A model generated the notes under the pieces. The model was not told the DNA's origin. It saw nothing but the letters and a program-made list of their open reading frames with translations, and searched no databases. Shown piece by piece: positions 25,860 through 34,144 of a stretch of 64,000 nt of DNA. This DNA is from CBDFFW01 sp965246945. Lineage in GTDB: Bacteria; Pseudomonadota; Alphaproteobacteria; UBA11073. Location: positions 744,001 to 808,000 of the forward strand of contig CBDFFW010000001.1 in assembly GCA_965246945.1 (NCBI GenBank). The letters run 5' to 3'. A program made the translations under genes and the position numbers. Every line of letters starts with the position of its first letter. Positions within the stretch are counted from its first letter, which is position 1.

Positions 25860-26807
25860 ATGACTACCGTTAATTGGGCCGATCAGGTCGGCAATACGCC
25901 GCTGGTGCCGTTTCACAAATTATTTAAAAACGATAAGGGGATCGAAGTTTTTGTGAAGCTCGAATACCTAAATCCATCGGGCAGTATTAAAGACCGGATT
26001 GTTAAATATATTTTGGATGATGCCGAAACGCGTGGTTTGCTGCACCCAAATGCGACGATTGTGGAAGCGACCACCGGTAATACGGGTGCCGCGATTGCTT
26101 ATCAAGCGGTGCGGCGGGGTTATAAAGTGATTTTAACCACAATGGATAAAGTGAGCGCGGAAAAGCAAAGTTTTATGCGCATGCTGGGGGCTGAATTGGT
26201 GGTGTGCCCAACCGATGCCGGCCATGGTGATCCGGAGAATTATGCCAGCAAAGCCAAGCAATTAGCAGCTGAAATCCCCGGCGCATTTTTGCTTAATCAA
26301 TATGATAATCCGTTAAATACCGAAGCGCATTACAAGGGTACGGGTCCGGAAATCTGGCAGCAGATGCATGGTGAAATCGATTGGTTTGTGACCAATGGTA
26401 GCACGGGCGGTACCATCAGCGGGGTGGGCAAATATTTAAAAGAACAAAATGCCAGTACCAAAGTGCTGATGGCTGATCCGCAAGGTTCCGGCTATTATTG
26501 GCATTTCAAAACGGGGGCAATTGATCCCAGTAAAATTCACCAGTACCAAGTGGAAGGCGTGGGCGAAGACCATATCACCGCCTGTATGGATTTCAGTGTG
26601 GTAGATGATGCTGCGCAGTTTAACGATGCGGAGGCGTTTGACTGGTGCCGCCGCAGTGCCAAGCTTGAAGGCATTCTACCTGGCCTAAGTGCGGGCGGTA
26701 ATTTAGCAGTAGTTGCTGGTTTAATCGAAAAGCTGAATGGCCCCGCCCGTATTGTGACCATTATTCAAGACTCCGGTATTAAGTATTTGTCGAAATTACT
26801 GAAATAA
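25860..26807 (+). CDS. PLP-dependent cysteine synthase / CBS family enzyme
   Basis: The 315-residue enzyme is a fold type II PLP protein. The PLP lysine lies in NPSGSIKDR, the substrate loop is TTGNTG (TSGNTG in CysK), and the phosphate loop is GSTGGTISG. The stretch PTDAGHGDPENY and the LPGLSAGGN block are closer to the cystathionine beta-synthase/cysteine synthase B side than to classical CysK. No CBS domain pair follows. It could use O-acetylserine, O-phosphoserine or serine with homocysteine; the sequence does not decide. It stands alone between DUF192 and ugd. Confidence 0.85.
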   Translation: MTTVNWADQVGNTPLVPFHKLFKNDKGIEVFVKLEYLNPSGSIKDRIVKYILDDAETRGLLHPNATIVEATTGNTGAAIAYQAVRRGYKVILTTMDKVSAEKQSFMRMLGAELVVCPTDAGHGDPENYASKAKQLAAEIPGAFLLNQYDNPLNTEAHYKGTGPEIWQQMHGEIDWFVTNGSTGGTISGVGKYLKEQNASTKVLMADPQGSGYYWHFKTGAIDPSKIHQYQVEGVGEDHITACMDFSVVDDAAQFNDAEAFDWCRRSAKLEGILPGLSAGGNLAVVAGLIEKLNGPARIVTIIQDSGIKYLSKLLK

Positions 26808-26855
26808 ACAGTCTTAATCTTGCGAGGTTAAGCAGCACGTGCTTTAGGTAATCTT

Positions 26856-28157
26856 ATGCGCGTGGTGATGATTGGAGCAGGGTATGTAGGGCTGGTTTCC
26901 GGCACTTGCCTGGCCGAATTTGGGTTTAATGTCACCTGCGTGGATGCCCTGCCCGAAAAAATTGCCATGCTGCAACGGGGCGAAATTCCAATTTATGAAC
27001 CTGGTTTGGATGCACTGGTCGCTAAAAATGTGGCCGCTAACCGCCTCGATTTCACGATTGATCTGGCAACCGCGGTGAGGCAGGCCGATGCCGTGTTTAT
27101 TGCGGTGGGCACGCCGTCACGGCGCGGAGACGGGCATGCCGATTTAACCTTTGTGTATCAGGCGGCCGAGCAAATTGCCAAGGCATTGCAGGGTTATACG
27201 GTGGTGGTGACCAAATCAACTGTGCCCGTGGGTACCAGCCGTGAAGTAGCCCGAATTATAAAAGCAACCAATCCGCACGTTGATTTTGATGTGTGTTCCA
27301 ATCCTGAATTTTTGCGCGAAGGTTCCGCAATTAATGATTTTATGCGGCCCGATCGTGTGGTGATTGGCGTGGAAACGGAACGCGCGGCGGAAGCCATGCG
27401 GCGATTGTATAGACCCTTATATTTAATCGAAACGCCAATTGTGGAAGTGGCACCGGAAACTGCCGAGATTATCAAATATTCCGCCAACGCGTTTTTGGCA
27501 ACCAAGATTACCTTCATCAATCAGATTGCGGATTTATGCGAAAAGGTGGGCGCGGATGTGCAAGATGTCGCCCGCGGGATTGGCCTCGACGGCCGCATCG
27601 GGAAAAAGTTTTTGCATGCGGGGCCAGGCTATGGCGGTTCATGCTTCCCCAAAGATACCAAAGCCTTGGTGCAAACTGCGCAGCAATATGGCATTGATCT
27701 CAGCATCGTTGAAAATGTGGTAAAGGCAAATGATGCGCGCAAGCTGGCGATGGCCGAGCGGGTATTGAAAGCATTGGGCGATCACCCTGTTGGTAAAACG
27801 GTGGGTGTACTGGGGATAACCTTTAAGCCCAATACCGACGATATGCGGGATGCCCCTAGTTTGGATATTATACCGGCCCTGCAAGCAGCGGGAGTCAATA
27901 TTCAGGCTTACGATCCGGCTGGCCAGCATGAAGCCGAAAAGTTATTGCCAAATGTAACGTGGTGCAGTGATGCCTATGCCGCTATTAAAGGCGCGGATGT
28001 GGCAGTATTGATTACCGAATGGAATGAATTTCGCGCGCTTGATTTACGCAAAGTAAAAAGTTTGATGCAGCAACCGGTGATGGTGGATTTGCGCAATGTG
28101 TATAAACCGGATGAAATTCGCGCCGCCGGTTTTTCTTATACTTCGATTGGCCGTTAA
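26856..28157 (+). CDS. ugd: UDP-glucose 6-dehydrogenase
   Basis: The 433-residue enzyme oxidises UDP-glucose twice to UDP-glucuronate with NAD. The Rossmann motif GAGYVGLVSG is at residues 7-16, the central block contains SNPEFLREGSA, and the catalytic cysteine is Cys263 in GYGGSCFPKDT. The C-terminal UDP-binding domain has GITFKPNTDDMRDAPS. With galU in the same window it can provide uronic acid donors for surface polysaccharide. Its stop overlaps the stop of the convergent xerC in a TTAA. Confidence 0.97.
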   Translation: MRVVMIGAGYVGLVSGTCLAEFGFNVTCVDALPEKIAMLQRGEIPIYEPGLDALVAKNVAANRLDFTIDLATAVRQADAVFIAVGTPSRRGDGHADLTFVYQAAEQIAKALQGYTVVVTKSTVPVGTSREVARIIKATNPHVDFDVCSNPEFLREGSAINDFMRPDRVVIGVETERAAEAMRRLYRPLYLIETPIVEVAPETAEIIKYSANAFLATKITFINQIADLCEKVGADVQDVARGIGLDGRIGKKFLHAGPGYGGSCFPKDTKALVQTAQQYGIDLSIVENVVKANDARKLAMAERVLKALGDHPVGKTVGVLGITFKPNTDDMRDAPSLDIIPALQAAGVNIQAYDPAGQHEAEKLLPNVTWCSDAYAAIKGADVAVLITEWNEFRALDLRKVKSLMQQPVMVDLRNVYKPDEIRAAGFSYTSIGR

Positions 28158-29071
28158 TTTTCTTTAAGCGCGCGCGGATGCGCTTTGGCGTAATTGGCCA
28201 GCAATTGCTGTTCATTTACATTGGTATAGCGCTGGGTGGTGCTAAGCGAGCTGTGCCCGAGCAATTCCTGAATGCTGCGCAGATCAGCCCCATCAGCCAG
28301 TAAATGCGTGGCAAAGCTGTGCCGTAGGGCGTGCGGCGTGGCATGTTCCGGCAAGCCAAACTGCACACGTAAATTCCGCATGATTTGTTGGGCCACGCCC
28401 TGGCTTAACGGTTTGCCGCGCACACTCATAAACAATGGTGCTTGCGGGTCATTGGCAAAAGGCGATTGTGCTAGATAGTTTTTTAGATTTGTATGGATAC
28501 CTGGCAGTAATGGCACGCGGCGTTGTTTGCCGCCTTTACCGGTGATGGTCAGCATATCGGCCAGGGCATCGGCACGGGTTAGGCCAAGTACTTCGCTAAT
28601 CCGCAAACCAGCGCCATATAGCAGCATAAAAAGCGCTTGATTACGCACAGTTTCCCAGCCGGTAGCGGGTATATTTAATAAACTATCAAGCTCGTGATGT
28701 TCCAAGGCTTTGGGAATGGTTTGCGGTTTTTTCGGTGAACGGATTAACGATAATGCGCTGAGCTGAAGAGCATGGTGCGTATGCAACCAACGGCCAAAAT
28801 GCCGTAGCGCAGCTAGATTACGTGCGCGTGTGGTTGCCATTGAACCCCCAGTGGCGCGCGCAGCCAGCCAGCTGCGCAGCTCCGCCAGTTCTAATTTTGC
28901 TAATATAGTGAGCGACAGTGTTTCACCCTGATGGCTGCTGTAAAATTGCAGAAACTGGGCGACATCTTGAATATATGCGCGCCGCGTGTGCGCAGAAAAG
29001 CGTGCTTGCTGCAAGGCCAGTTGCCACTGGGTAAATGCCGCTGCCAGCTGTGAATCAATTGGCAGATCCAT
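28154..29071 (-). CDS. xerC: Tyrosine recombinase XerC
   Basis: The 305-residue recombinase resolves chromosome dimers at dif together with XerD. It has an N-terminal SAM-like core-binding domain and the catalytic set Arg157 (GAGLRISE), the lysine in ITGKGGK, His247 and Arg250 (HALRHSF), His273 (LGHSSLSTTQ) and Tyr282. The block LAALRHFGRWLH favours XerC over XerD. It is not beside any phage gene, so a housekeeping role is likely. The start lies only 23 bp from the divergent terC start. Confidence 0.9.
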   Translation of the reverse strand: MDLPIDSQLAAAFTQWQLALQQARFSAHTRRAYIQDVAQFLQFYSSHQGETLSLTILAKLELAELRSWLAARATGGSMATTRARNLAALRHFGRWLHTHHALQLSALSLIRSPKKPQTIPKALEHHELDSLLNIPATGWETVRNQALFMLLYGAGLRISEVLGLTRADALADMLTITGKGGKQRRVPLLPGIHTNLKNYLAQSPFANDPQAPLFMSVRGKPLSQGVAQQIMRNLRVQFGLPEHATPHALRHSFATHLLADGADLRSIQELLGHSSLSTTQRYTNVNEQQLLANYAKAHPRALKEN

Positions 29072-29094
29072 TTTGCCAGCCTATCATATCCACA

Positions 29095-29859
29095 ATGGAA
29101 CATATACTTGCTTTATTGACTGATCCTACGGCGTGGATCAGCCTGTTTACTTTGGCTATCCTCGAAATTGTTTTAGGGATTGATAATATCATCGTCATTT
29201 CCATGGTCACCACGCGTTTGCCGTTGCCGCAGCAGCCGAAAGCACAATTCATCGGTTTGGCGCTGGCAATGGTAATCCGCCTTATTCTGCTATTTTTTAT
29301 TGCTTGGCTTAACAGGCTTATTGAACCCGTAATTACCGTCGCTGGAAGCGGGTTTTCCTGGCGCGATATTATATTATTCGCGGGTGGTTTGTTCCTGATT
29401 TATAAAGCCGTGCAAGAAATTAATGAAATGATGGAGGAGGCCAAGGCACCCGAAATCAGCCGCAAAAAAACCAATTTCATGGCGGCGATTATTCAAATTA
29501 CCTTGCTCGATATCGTATTTTCGATTGATAGCATTATTACGGCGGTGGGAATTGCCACGGAAATTCCGGTCATGGGCGGCGCGGTGATTATCGCCATCGG
29601 TATTATGATGTTTGCTACAACGCCGGTTAGCAATTTTATTCACCGCCATCCATCGATTAAAATGTTAGCACTGGCGTTTTTAATTTTGGTTGGAATTATG
29701 TTGATGGCCGATAGTTTGCATCAGCATATCGAACGCGGCTATTTATATGCTGCCATGGGCTTTGCCGGCGGTGTGGAGGTGCTAAATTTCATGGTACGCG
29801 ACCGCCAACAAAAAGCCTTACAAGGGCAGCATGACATGCTGCCGGATGGACAGGAATAA
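29095..29859 (+). CDS. TerC family integral membrane protein
   Basis: The 254-residue membrane protein has the TerC signature: an acidic residue within membrane segment ILEIVLGIDNIIVISM and again TLLDIVFSIDSIITAVG, with about seven membrane helices. Members act in metal export (Mn/Ca) or tellurite resistance. The ATG at 29095 gives the typical N-terminus; the longer frame from 29035 overlaps divergent xerC. Its stop overlaps the ribE start in TAATG, so the two are translationally coupled, though a functional link is not obvious. Confidence 0.92.
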   Translation: MEHILALLTDPTAWISLFTLAILEIVLGIDNIIVISMVTTRLPLPQQPKAQFIGLALAMVIRLILLFFIAWLNRLIEPVITVAGSGFSWRDIILFAGGLFLIYKAVQEINEMMEEAKAPEISRKKTNFMAAIIQITLLDIVFSIDSIITAVGIATEIPVMGGAVIIAIGIMMFATTPVSNFIHRHPSIKMLALAFLILVGIMLMADSLHQHIERGYLYAAMGFAGGVEVLNFMVRDRQQKALQGQHDMLPDGQE

Positions 29860-30485
29860 TGTTCACCGGTCTGATTAGTGATGTCGGTAAGCTGGTCGCA
29901 TTAAGCGGTCATGCAGTTAAACGCCTTACTATCCGCATGGGTTACGATACAACCAGTATTCTACTGGGTGCGTCCATCGCTTGCAATGGCGCATGTCTCA
30001 CTGTGGTGGCGTTGGGTGACAATACATTTGAAGTAGAGCTATCGCCTGAAACATTGGCGCTCACTACTTTCGCTCAGGCCAAAATGGGCGATAAGATCAA
30101 TCTGGAACGCGCTTTGCGTATGGGGGATGAACTGGGCGGCCATTTTGTGACCGGCCATGTGGATGCGGTTGCTAGAATACTAAAATGGCAGGAAGCTGCT
30201 GATGGTTGCTGGGATTTGCAGATTGAATTACCGGCAGCGTTGACCCCTTATATTGCGGCTAAAGGCTCAATTGTGGTGGATGGCATTTCACTGACAGTCA
30301 ACCGTGTCAGCGATACTGCTTTCGATTTAATGATTATCCCGCACACCATCCAACACACCAATTTGGCACAGCGGCAAACAGGTGATTTCGTTAACCTTGA
30401 GATTGATTTATTGGCACGCTATGTGGTACGTGCCCAACAAATACTAAAAAATTTTAGTTACAATATATCACCTCATCCTGAGTAG
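29859..30485 (+). CDS. ribE: Riboflavin synthase, alpha chain
   Basis: The enzyme converts two 6,7-dimethyl-8-ribityllumazine molecules to riboflavin. It starts with the canonical MFTGLISDVG and shows both lumazine-binding barrel repeats: ACNGACLTVV with ELSPETL in the first, and the linker GDELGGHFVTGHVD leading to SIVVDGISLTVN in the second. The last residues, SPHPE and the stop, come from the start of a type B palindromic repeat (30471 on), so the ancestral C-terminus was replaced. Other rib genes are not in the window, and no FMN riboswitch fits since the gene overlaps terC. Confidence 0.95.
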   Translation: MFTGLISDVGKLVALSGHAVKRLTIRMGYDTTSILLGASIACNGACLTVVALGDNTFEVELSPETLALTTFAQAKMGDKINLERALRMGDELGGHFVTGHVDAVARILKWQEAADGCWDLQIELPAALTPYIAAKGSIVVDGISLTVNRVSDTAFDLMIIPHTIQHTNLAQRQTGDFVNLEIDLLARYVVRAQQILKNFSYNISPHPE

Positions 30486-30578
30486 CCATGCAAAGCATGG
30501 CATATCGAAGGGTGCTCCAGAGGAATCTCCAGGTTAAGCATCCTTTGCTACGCTTGCGATGCAAGCTACTCAGGATAA
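30471..30578. repeat. Type B palindromic repeat overlapping the ribE end
   Basis: The 108-bp element opens with CCTCATCCTGAGTAGC and closes with GCTACTCAGGATAAG. Internal hairpins surround CATATCGAAGGGTG. The second copy is at 32850. Such 'CTCATCCTGAGTAG' elements are frequent in alphaproteobacterial genomes. Confidence 0.85.
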
Positions 30579-30640
30579 GATAATTTAGCATTCTATTGCT
30601 TGCAACTTTATTCATGGTTAGCGCAGATTTACTTTTAATA

Positions 30641-31861
30641 ATGACCATCCAATTCCCCAATTCAACGCGCCAGGCTAGCCTGGCATTTGCATTTGCGGTG
30701 TTGTTGTTGGATGTTTTGGGTTTTGGGATTTTGGTGCCGGTTATTCCAGCTTTGGTGGGCCGGTTTAGCGATAGCGCGTTAAGCGTTGGTTTGCTCAGCA
30801 CATTTTACGCGATTGCGGCATTTTTCTCCGCACCTATCCTTGGCAGCCTGTCGGATCAATATGGGCGGCGGCCATTGCTGTTAATCTGCATTTTTGGCAG
30901 TGCCTGCGCGTGGCTGATATTTGGTTTAGCTAATTCACTATGGCTGATGTTTGCGGCGCGAATTTTGGATGGGTTGACGGGCGGAAATATCGCAGTGGTG
31001 CAGGCTTATATTGCCGATATTTCTACTCCCGAAAACCGCACCAAAAATTTTGCACTGATCGGCACGGCATTTGGGCTTGGTTTTGTTATCGGGCCGGCGA
31101 TTGGCGGCTGGCTCAGTCATTTCGGGTTGACCGTGCCGGCTTTTGTGGGAGCCAGTTGTTCGCTGGCGGCGGTATTCGTTGGTTTGGTAATTCTACCCGA
31201 GTCTTTGAAAGCAGCTGATGTGCGGGTGGCACCTAAACTATCCTGGCAGCGCATTAATCCGCTGGTGCAATTAATACCTTATTTGCGGCAACCTGCCTTG
31301 ATTGGTGTTTTTATGGGCACTTTTGCGGTGGCGTTTGCAATGAATGTGCTGCGCAGCTATTTCGGTGTATTTGCCAAGAATTACTATCATCTTAATCCGC
31401 AGCAAATTGCCCATTTGTTTGTGGTATTAGGTGCCAGCATCATTGTGGTGCAAGGGGTGCTGGTGCGCGTGGCCAGCAAATATGTGCCCGAGCGCTTAAC
31501 CTTTTTAATTGCCGCTATTTGTATTTTATCGGGGTTTGGCTGGTATGCAATGTTGCCGCCGGCTGAAACGCTGTATTATGCGTCTATTTTCATTGCCATT
31601 GGGCAGGGGTTGTTGATGCCGTTACTCACCACGCAGCTTTCCAAACGGGTGGGGACGCATGAGCAGGGTGTGGTATTGGGCGCCAATCAAAGCGTGTTGA
31701 GCGTGGCGATGATTATTGCGCCATTCATGGCTGGCCTGGCCGCCGATCATCTGGGGCTTGGCGCACCGTTTTTGGTGAGTGCGATTATACTTATTTTGGG
31801 TTTGCTGTTAGCTTTTCGGTTTGATCAACAGCACCGGCGCACAGTGGCCGCCCATGTCTGA
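30641..31861 (+). CDS. MFS transporter, tetracycline-efflux-like (DHA1)
   Basis: The 406-residue protein has twelve predicted membrane segments. Motif A is GSLSDQYGRRPLLL and the fifth helix carries the antiporter-type GLGFVIGPAIGG (motif C-like). The ARILDGLTGGNIAVVQAYIADI block is typical of the TetA/Bcr-like drug:H+ antiporter branch. Substrate is unknown and drug resistance cannot be inferred. The ATG at 30641 is preferred over an upstream one at 30596, which would add 15 residues. The next gene overlaps by 8 bp. Confidence 0.88.
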   Translation: MTIQFPNSTRQASLAFAFAVLLLDVLGFGILVPVIPALVGRFSDSALSVGLLSTFYAIAAFFSAPILGSLSDQYGRRPLLLICIFGSACAWLIFGLANSLWLMFAARILDGLTGGNIAVVQAYIADISTPENRTKNFALIGTAFGLGFVIGPAIGGWLSHFGLTVPAFVGASCSLAAVFVGLVILPESLKAADVRVAPKLSWQRINPLVQLIPYLRQPALIGVFMGTFAVAFAMNVLRSYFGVFAKNYYHLNPQQIAHLFVVLGASIIVVQGVLVRVASKYVPERLTFLIAAICILSGFGWYAMLPPAETLYYASIFIAIGQGLLMPLLTTQLSKRVGTHEQGVVLGANQSVLSVAMIIAPFMAGLAADHLGLGAPFLVSAIILILGLLLAFRFDQQHRRTVAAHV

Positions 31862-32849
31862 GTTATTAATGCCCAATGCCGATAATTTGCGCAAAGCCGC
31901 CCAGGCTTTAACCGCCGGCCATTTGGTTGGCTTGCCAACCGAAACGGTTTATGGCCTGGCCGGTGACGCGCGCAATGCTGCCGCCATTGAAAAAATTTAT
32001 GCAACTAAAGGGCGGCCAGCTTTTAATCCGCTCATCATCCATTTAGCGAATGCGGTGGCTGCAGAAAATTACGGCGTGTTTAACGATTCTGCACGGGCCT
32101 TGGCTGCCGTGTTTTGGCCAGGGCCATTGACCCTGGTTGTTCCTGCTAAGGCAGGTAACGATATCGCAGCAGCCGCATTAGCCAATTTGCCAACGATTGC
32201 GTTGCGGGTTCCGGCGCATGCGGTTGCCCAAGATTTGCTCAAAATATTTAACGGGCCATTGGCCGCGCCGAGCGCCAATCCATCCGGCCAGCTCAGCCCG
32301 ACCCAGGCCACGCATGTAATGAATGGTTTTGCCGCCAGCGCCGAACCAAAATATGTCTTGGCCGGCGGGCGCAGCAGCCATGGTTTGGAATCGACGATTG
32401 TTGATTGTACAACTGATATTCCCCATATTTTACGTTTAGGGGCCATTACGGCCGAACAGTTAGCGGGTGTAGTCGCTTTGAGAGATATAGGCGATACAGT
32501 TGATTTATCGCTTGATGGTAAGTTGGAGGCAGGTGATGATATAATCATCGCACCTGGCCAATTGCTGCGGCATTACGCGCCGCGGAAGCCATTGCGTTTA
32601 AATGCAGAAAATGCGGAAGCGGATGAAGCATTATTGATATTTGGGCCGCCGCCCTTATGGGCCAAGCGCACTGCCATTGTAATGAATCTATCGGCCCAAG
32701 GCGATTTGCATGAAGCCGCCAGTAATCTATTCAGCATGTTACATGAATTGGATCACAGCCCCGCGCGGGTGATTGCGGTGGTGGCCATTCCAAATGAAGG
32801 TTTGGGCTTAGCAATTAATGACCGTTTGCAACGTGGCGCGAATATATAA
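31854..32849 (+). CDS. L-threonylcarbamoyladenylate synthase
   Basis: The 331-residue enzyme of the Sua5/YciO/YrdC family makes threonylcarbamoyl-AMP, the precursor of the t6A base in ANN-decoding tRNAs. The YrdC domain has LPTETVYGLAGDA, KGRPAFNPLIIHL, WPGPLTLVV and APSANPSG; a C-terminal Sua5 domain (from about 220, APGQLLRHYAPRKPL) shows it is the longer Sua5 type. The ATG at 31854 overlaps the MFS gene by 8 bp; another ATG at 31869 is possible. A type B repeat begins directly after the stop. Confidence 0.94.
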   Translation: MSELLMPNADNLRKAAQALTAGHLVGLPTETVYGLAGDARNAAAIEKIYATKGRPAFNPLIIHLANAVAAENYGVFNDSARALAAVFWPGPLTLVVPAKAGNDIAAAALANLPTIALRVPAHAVAQDLLKIFNGPLAAPSANPSGQLSPTQATHVMNGFAASAEPKYVLAGGRSSHGLESTIVDCTTDIPHILRLGAITAEQLAGVVALRDIGDTVDLSLDGKLEAGDDIIIAPGQLLRHYAPRKPLRLNAENAEADEALLIFGPPPLWAKRTAIVMNLSAQGDLHEAASNLFSMLHELDHSPARVIAVVAIPNEGLGLAINDRLQRGANI

Positions 32850-32955
32850 CCTCATCCTGAATAGAAGGCGAAAGCCTTCATATCGAACGATCTTTAATTG
32901 GGTATATAGTTGGAGCATCCTTCGATACGCCGCGTTGCGGCTACTCAGGATAAGG
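32850..32955. repeat. Type B palindromic repeat
   Basis: This copy opens with CCTCATCCTGAATAG immediately after the Sua5 stop and closes with GCTACTCAGGATAAG, 8 bp before the stop of the convergent chorismate mutase gene. Inner hairpins include GAAGGC/GCCTTC. Confidence 0.85.
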
Positions 32956-32962
32956 TAGGTAG

Positions 32963-33241
32963 TTATTTTTGCAAATGCCGGTCTTCAAATTGGCAGAAAT
33001 AATCGATCATAAATTTATAGATGCCTTGAACCAGCGCAACATCTGCTTGTTTAGTTTTCGCTAACTCACCGACATGGTCCAACACGGCTTGGATACGATC
33101 AGGCACAATGGCGGGAATACCATTGGCTTTTTTGTAGATGATCACTTCTTCCACAAGGCGCTGACGCTGAGCGAGCAGTGCAACCATTTCTTGATCTAGC
33201 GCATCAATTAATCCGCGTAATGTAGTGATGTCACGACCCAT
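32963..33241 (-). CDS. Chorismate mutase, AroQ type
   Basis: The 92-residue all-helical protein matches the AroQ fold: LRGLIDALDQEMVALLAQR in helix 1, a lysine-bearing VEEVIIYKKANG, and a final helix ending FMIDYFCQFE. It should convert chorismate to prephenate for phenylalanine and tyrosine synthesis; isochorismate-pyruvate lyase activity cannot be excluded for this family. The stand-alone form is usual in alphaproteobacteria. It shares a pathway with the class II DAHP synthase at 15138. The 33242-33445 stretch upstream holds only a type A repeat. Confidence 0.88.
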   Translation of the reverse strand: MGRDITTLRGLIDALDQEMVALLAQRQRLVEEVIIYKKANGIPAIVPDRIQAVLDHVGELAKTKQADVALVQGIYKFMIDYFCQFEDRHLQK

Positions 33242-33312
33242 GTGAGGATGTTGGCAGCGATCGTAATAATCGTCAATTTTGAAAACGTATTTTGGTAACT
33301 AATCTAAAGTAA

Positions 33313-33420
33313 GTGTCATCCCGGGCTTGTCCCGGGATCTGTAGTTGACGTTAGGCCGCTTTAACAGAATAAAGCAGTAAACTGTAAAGCGAGATCCCGG
33401 GAACAAGCCCGGGATGACAA
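33313..33420. repeat. Type A palindromic repeat with near-perfect arms
   Basis: The 108-bp element has arms GTCATCCCGGGCTTGTCC and, inverted at the other end, GGGAACAAGCCCGGGATGAC, differing by one inserted base. Arms and spacer (AGTTGACGTTAGGCCGCT) resemble those of the copy inside the glycosyltransferase gene at 46594. Confidence 0.9.
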
Positions 33421-33445
33421 GGTTAAGTAACCTTATGCAACGAAT

Positions 33446-34054
33446 TTATTTGATGCCTTGGGCGAAACCGCGGATGACCGCTTGTAATAATTGCGGCAGG
33501 TTTTTGCCTAAACGCTCGGCTTGTTCGGTCATCGCAGCAATGTCTTGTGGATGTAATTTCACAGTCACGGGCTCGAAAATGCTTTCGCTGGCACCATCTT
33601 CACCAAAGCTGCGGCGACGGGGGGCTCCGCCGAAGGCATCACCATCACTACGTGGGCTGCGGGCCGGCCGGTCGCCACCGGCACCATAAGTGCGGCGCGG
33701 CCGGTCTTCGCTGCCACCACCAAAACTACGCGCTGGGCGATCACTATTCGAGGCGCCGCCAGCACCGTAAGTGCGACGCGGGCGATCTTCACCACCCGCG
33801 CTGGCACCACCTGCGCCGTAAGTACGACGTGGCCGGTCTTCGCCGCCACCTGCACGGGGGCCACTGGCACCTGCTGGACTGCGCGGGCGAAACGGCCGGT
33901 CGCCGCCAGCGCCATCACGGCTGCCAAAACCACTGCCGGATGGCGGACGTGCCCCCGTACGTGGTGGACCTTTACGCGGTGCAGCATCACGCGGTTTGCC
34001 GGATCCGCGGCTTGGGGCAGTGCGGCTTGGCGGTCCACCAGATGATTTAGGCAT
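33446..34054 (-). CDS. Disordered Arg/Gly-rich repeat protein with helical C-terminus
   Basis: The 202-residue protein has a long basic low-complexity region (residues 1-150) with three near-identical copies of EDRPRRTYGAGG (72-83, 89-100, 116-127) and degenerate SDRPARSFGG-type units. The last 45 residues are ordered: EPVTVKLHPQDIAAMTEQAE, then RLGKNLPQLLQAVIRGF, resembling a small dimerisation or ribbon-helix-helix-like module. RGG-rich tails typically bind RNA or drive condensates; here that is inference. Long frames on the other strand and in another frame across this stretch result from its composition. The family is not one I know by name. Confidence 0.7.
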   Translation of the reverse strand: MPKSSGGPPSRTAPSRGSGKPRDAAPRKGPPRTGARPPSGSGFGSRDGAGGDRPFRPRSPAGASGPRAGGGEDRPRRTYGAGGASAGGEDRPRRTYGAGGASNSDRPARSFGGGSEDRPRRTYGAGGDRPARSPRSDGDAFGGAPRRRSFGEDGASESIFEPVTVKLHPQDIAAMTEQAERLGKNLPQLLQAVIRGFAQGIK

Positions 34055-34144
34055 AATAAGGCTCGTTTGTTTAAGTTGTGCGCCTTATATAACATCCTTG
34101 TTGCGGTATGGCGATATTTTCCGCAAAAAGACTTAGTTACAAAT

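Noticed and set aside
29859..30485. FMN riboswitch before ribE
   Set aside because: ribE starts inside the terC stop codon, so there is no leader in which a riboswitch could lie.
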